Shown piece after piece: positions 14,230 through 14,482 of a stretch of DNA of 14,482 bases. The notes beneath the pieces were generated by a model. That model saw only the letters and a list, made by a program, of their open reading frames with translations. It was not told the DNA's origin and did not search any database. The stretch's first letter is position 1, and every line of letters begins with the position of its first letter. Both the position numbers and the translations under genes were made by a program. This DNA is from Gracilaria caudata (Eukaryota; Rhodophyta; Florideophyceae; Gracilariales; Gracilariaceae): assembly GCA_030374735.1 (NCBI GenBank), contig JASCIV010000681.1:1-14482 (forward strand). The letters are read 5' to 3'.

Positions 14230-14482
14230 CTACTCACACGCCTTCAGAATGAACGGATGCTCGAGCGCTTCTTGCGCTGACGGGCGTTCGGCCGCCTTAA
14301 TTGCGCAACAACAACGAATGAAATCTCGCAGCTCTCGAGACCACTGCCGCGCGTCGGAGAGCTCCGGTGCACCTTGAGTGGCAATCAAAAGCATTGCCCG
14401 GATCGGTGACACGTCAATATGCGGTGGTCTCCCCTCCGCACACTCGAAAGCCAACACCCCTGTCGACCATATGTCCACCTTA
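14230..14482 (-). CDS. STE20-type serine/threonine protein kinase, C-terminal part (partial)
   Basis: The frame enters from the right edge (first full codon 14479-14481) and ends at TAG 14230-14232, giving 83 residues of kinase C-lobe. KVDIWSTGVLAFECAEGRPP is subdomain IX, with the DxWSxG motif and the AEGxPP sequence typical of STE20/GCK/MST-like kinases. The PIRAMLLI segment matches their following helix. WSRELRDFIRCCC leads to subdomain XI, AAERPSAQEALEHPFI, with its conserved Arg. These kinases phosphorylate Ser/Thr, often upstream of MAP kinase or Hippo-like cascades. The catalytic HRD and DFG motifs lie outside the window. The stop falls four residues after HPFILKAC, within a GTGAGT string (14231-14236) that could be a splice donor. 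The frame stays coding-like for 31 more codons. The exact subfamily cannot be decided. Confidence 0.88.
   Translation of the reverse strand, partial: KVDIWSTGVLAFECAEGRPPHIDVSPIRAMLLIATQGAPELSDARQWSRELRDFIRCCCAIKAAERPSAQEALEHPFILKACE

Noticed and set aside
1..14482. CRISPR arrays, insertion sequences, integrases, toxin-antitoxin pairs or virus-like genes
   Set aside because: I looked for regularly spaced direct repeats, transposase motifs and phage-type genes on both strands and saw none; the content is eukaryotic nuclear.

Overview
The window reads as nuclear DNA of a photosynthetic eukaryote with a primary plastid. Several genes encode bacterial-type proteins carrying N-terminal extensions that look like transit peptides (diaminopimelate epimerase, YqgF/RuvX), and one is the C-terminus of an Obg GTPase. 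They sit beside purely eukaryotic genes: Mediator subunit MED7, a C2H2 zinc-finger factor, a STE20-type kinase and a Pol III tRNA gene. Most clear genes are intronless and spaced by long non-coding stretches. The dapF transit peptide has an early phenylalanine (MLQQF) and no signal peptide, which suits a unicellular red alga best; a glaucophyte or green alga is not excluded. The lineage is an inference.

Layout. 1-160: end of an Obg GTPase gene (+). 282-1337: plastid dapF (-), converging on obg. 2190-2897: plastid yqgF/ruvX (+), divergent from dapF across an 850-base spacer. 2904-4256: no gene seen. 4257-5036: MED7 (-), preceded by a GC-rich leader that stays open in frame for another 164 codons. 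5037-7931: long GC-rich stretch without a convincing gene, holding a Z-DNA-prone tract and CACGTG boxes. 7932-8978: zinc-finger factor (-). 9331-10277: competing weak ORFs on both strands. 10316-10389: tRNA-Ile(AAU) (+) with a T-run terminator. 10927-11751: a WD40-like, GC-rich coding signal (-) in several frames with intron-like junctions, either a multi-intron gene or a decaying one. 11752-13099: no gene, but several perfect short inverted repeats. 13100-13360: small basic ORF (-) with a TATA-like box and a perfect 13-bp hairpin ahead of it. 14230-14482: C-terminal part of a STE20-type kinase gene (-), cut by the window edge.

The genes do not form an operon or a single pathway. The first three are plastid-type housekeeping functions (ribosome-associated GTPase, lysine/DAP synthesis, RNA maturation nuclease family). 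The rest are nuclear gene expression (MED7, zinc finger, tRNA) and signalling (kinase). I see no CRISPR array, integrase, insertion sequence or virus-like gene, and no evidence for a new multi-gene system. The points most worth a second look are the WD40-like region, the hairpin at the small-ORF promoter, the two-strand ORF conflict at 9.3-10.3 kb, and the continuation of the kinase frame past its stop.
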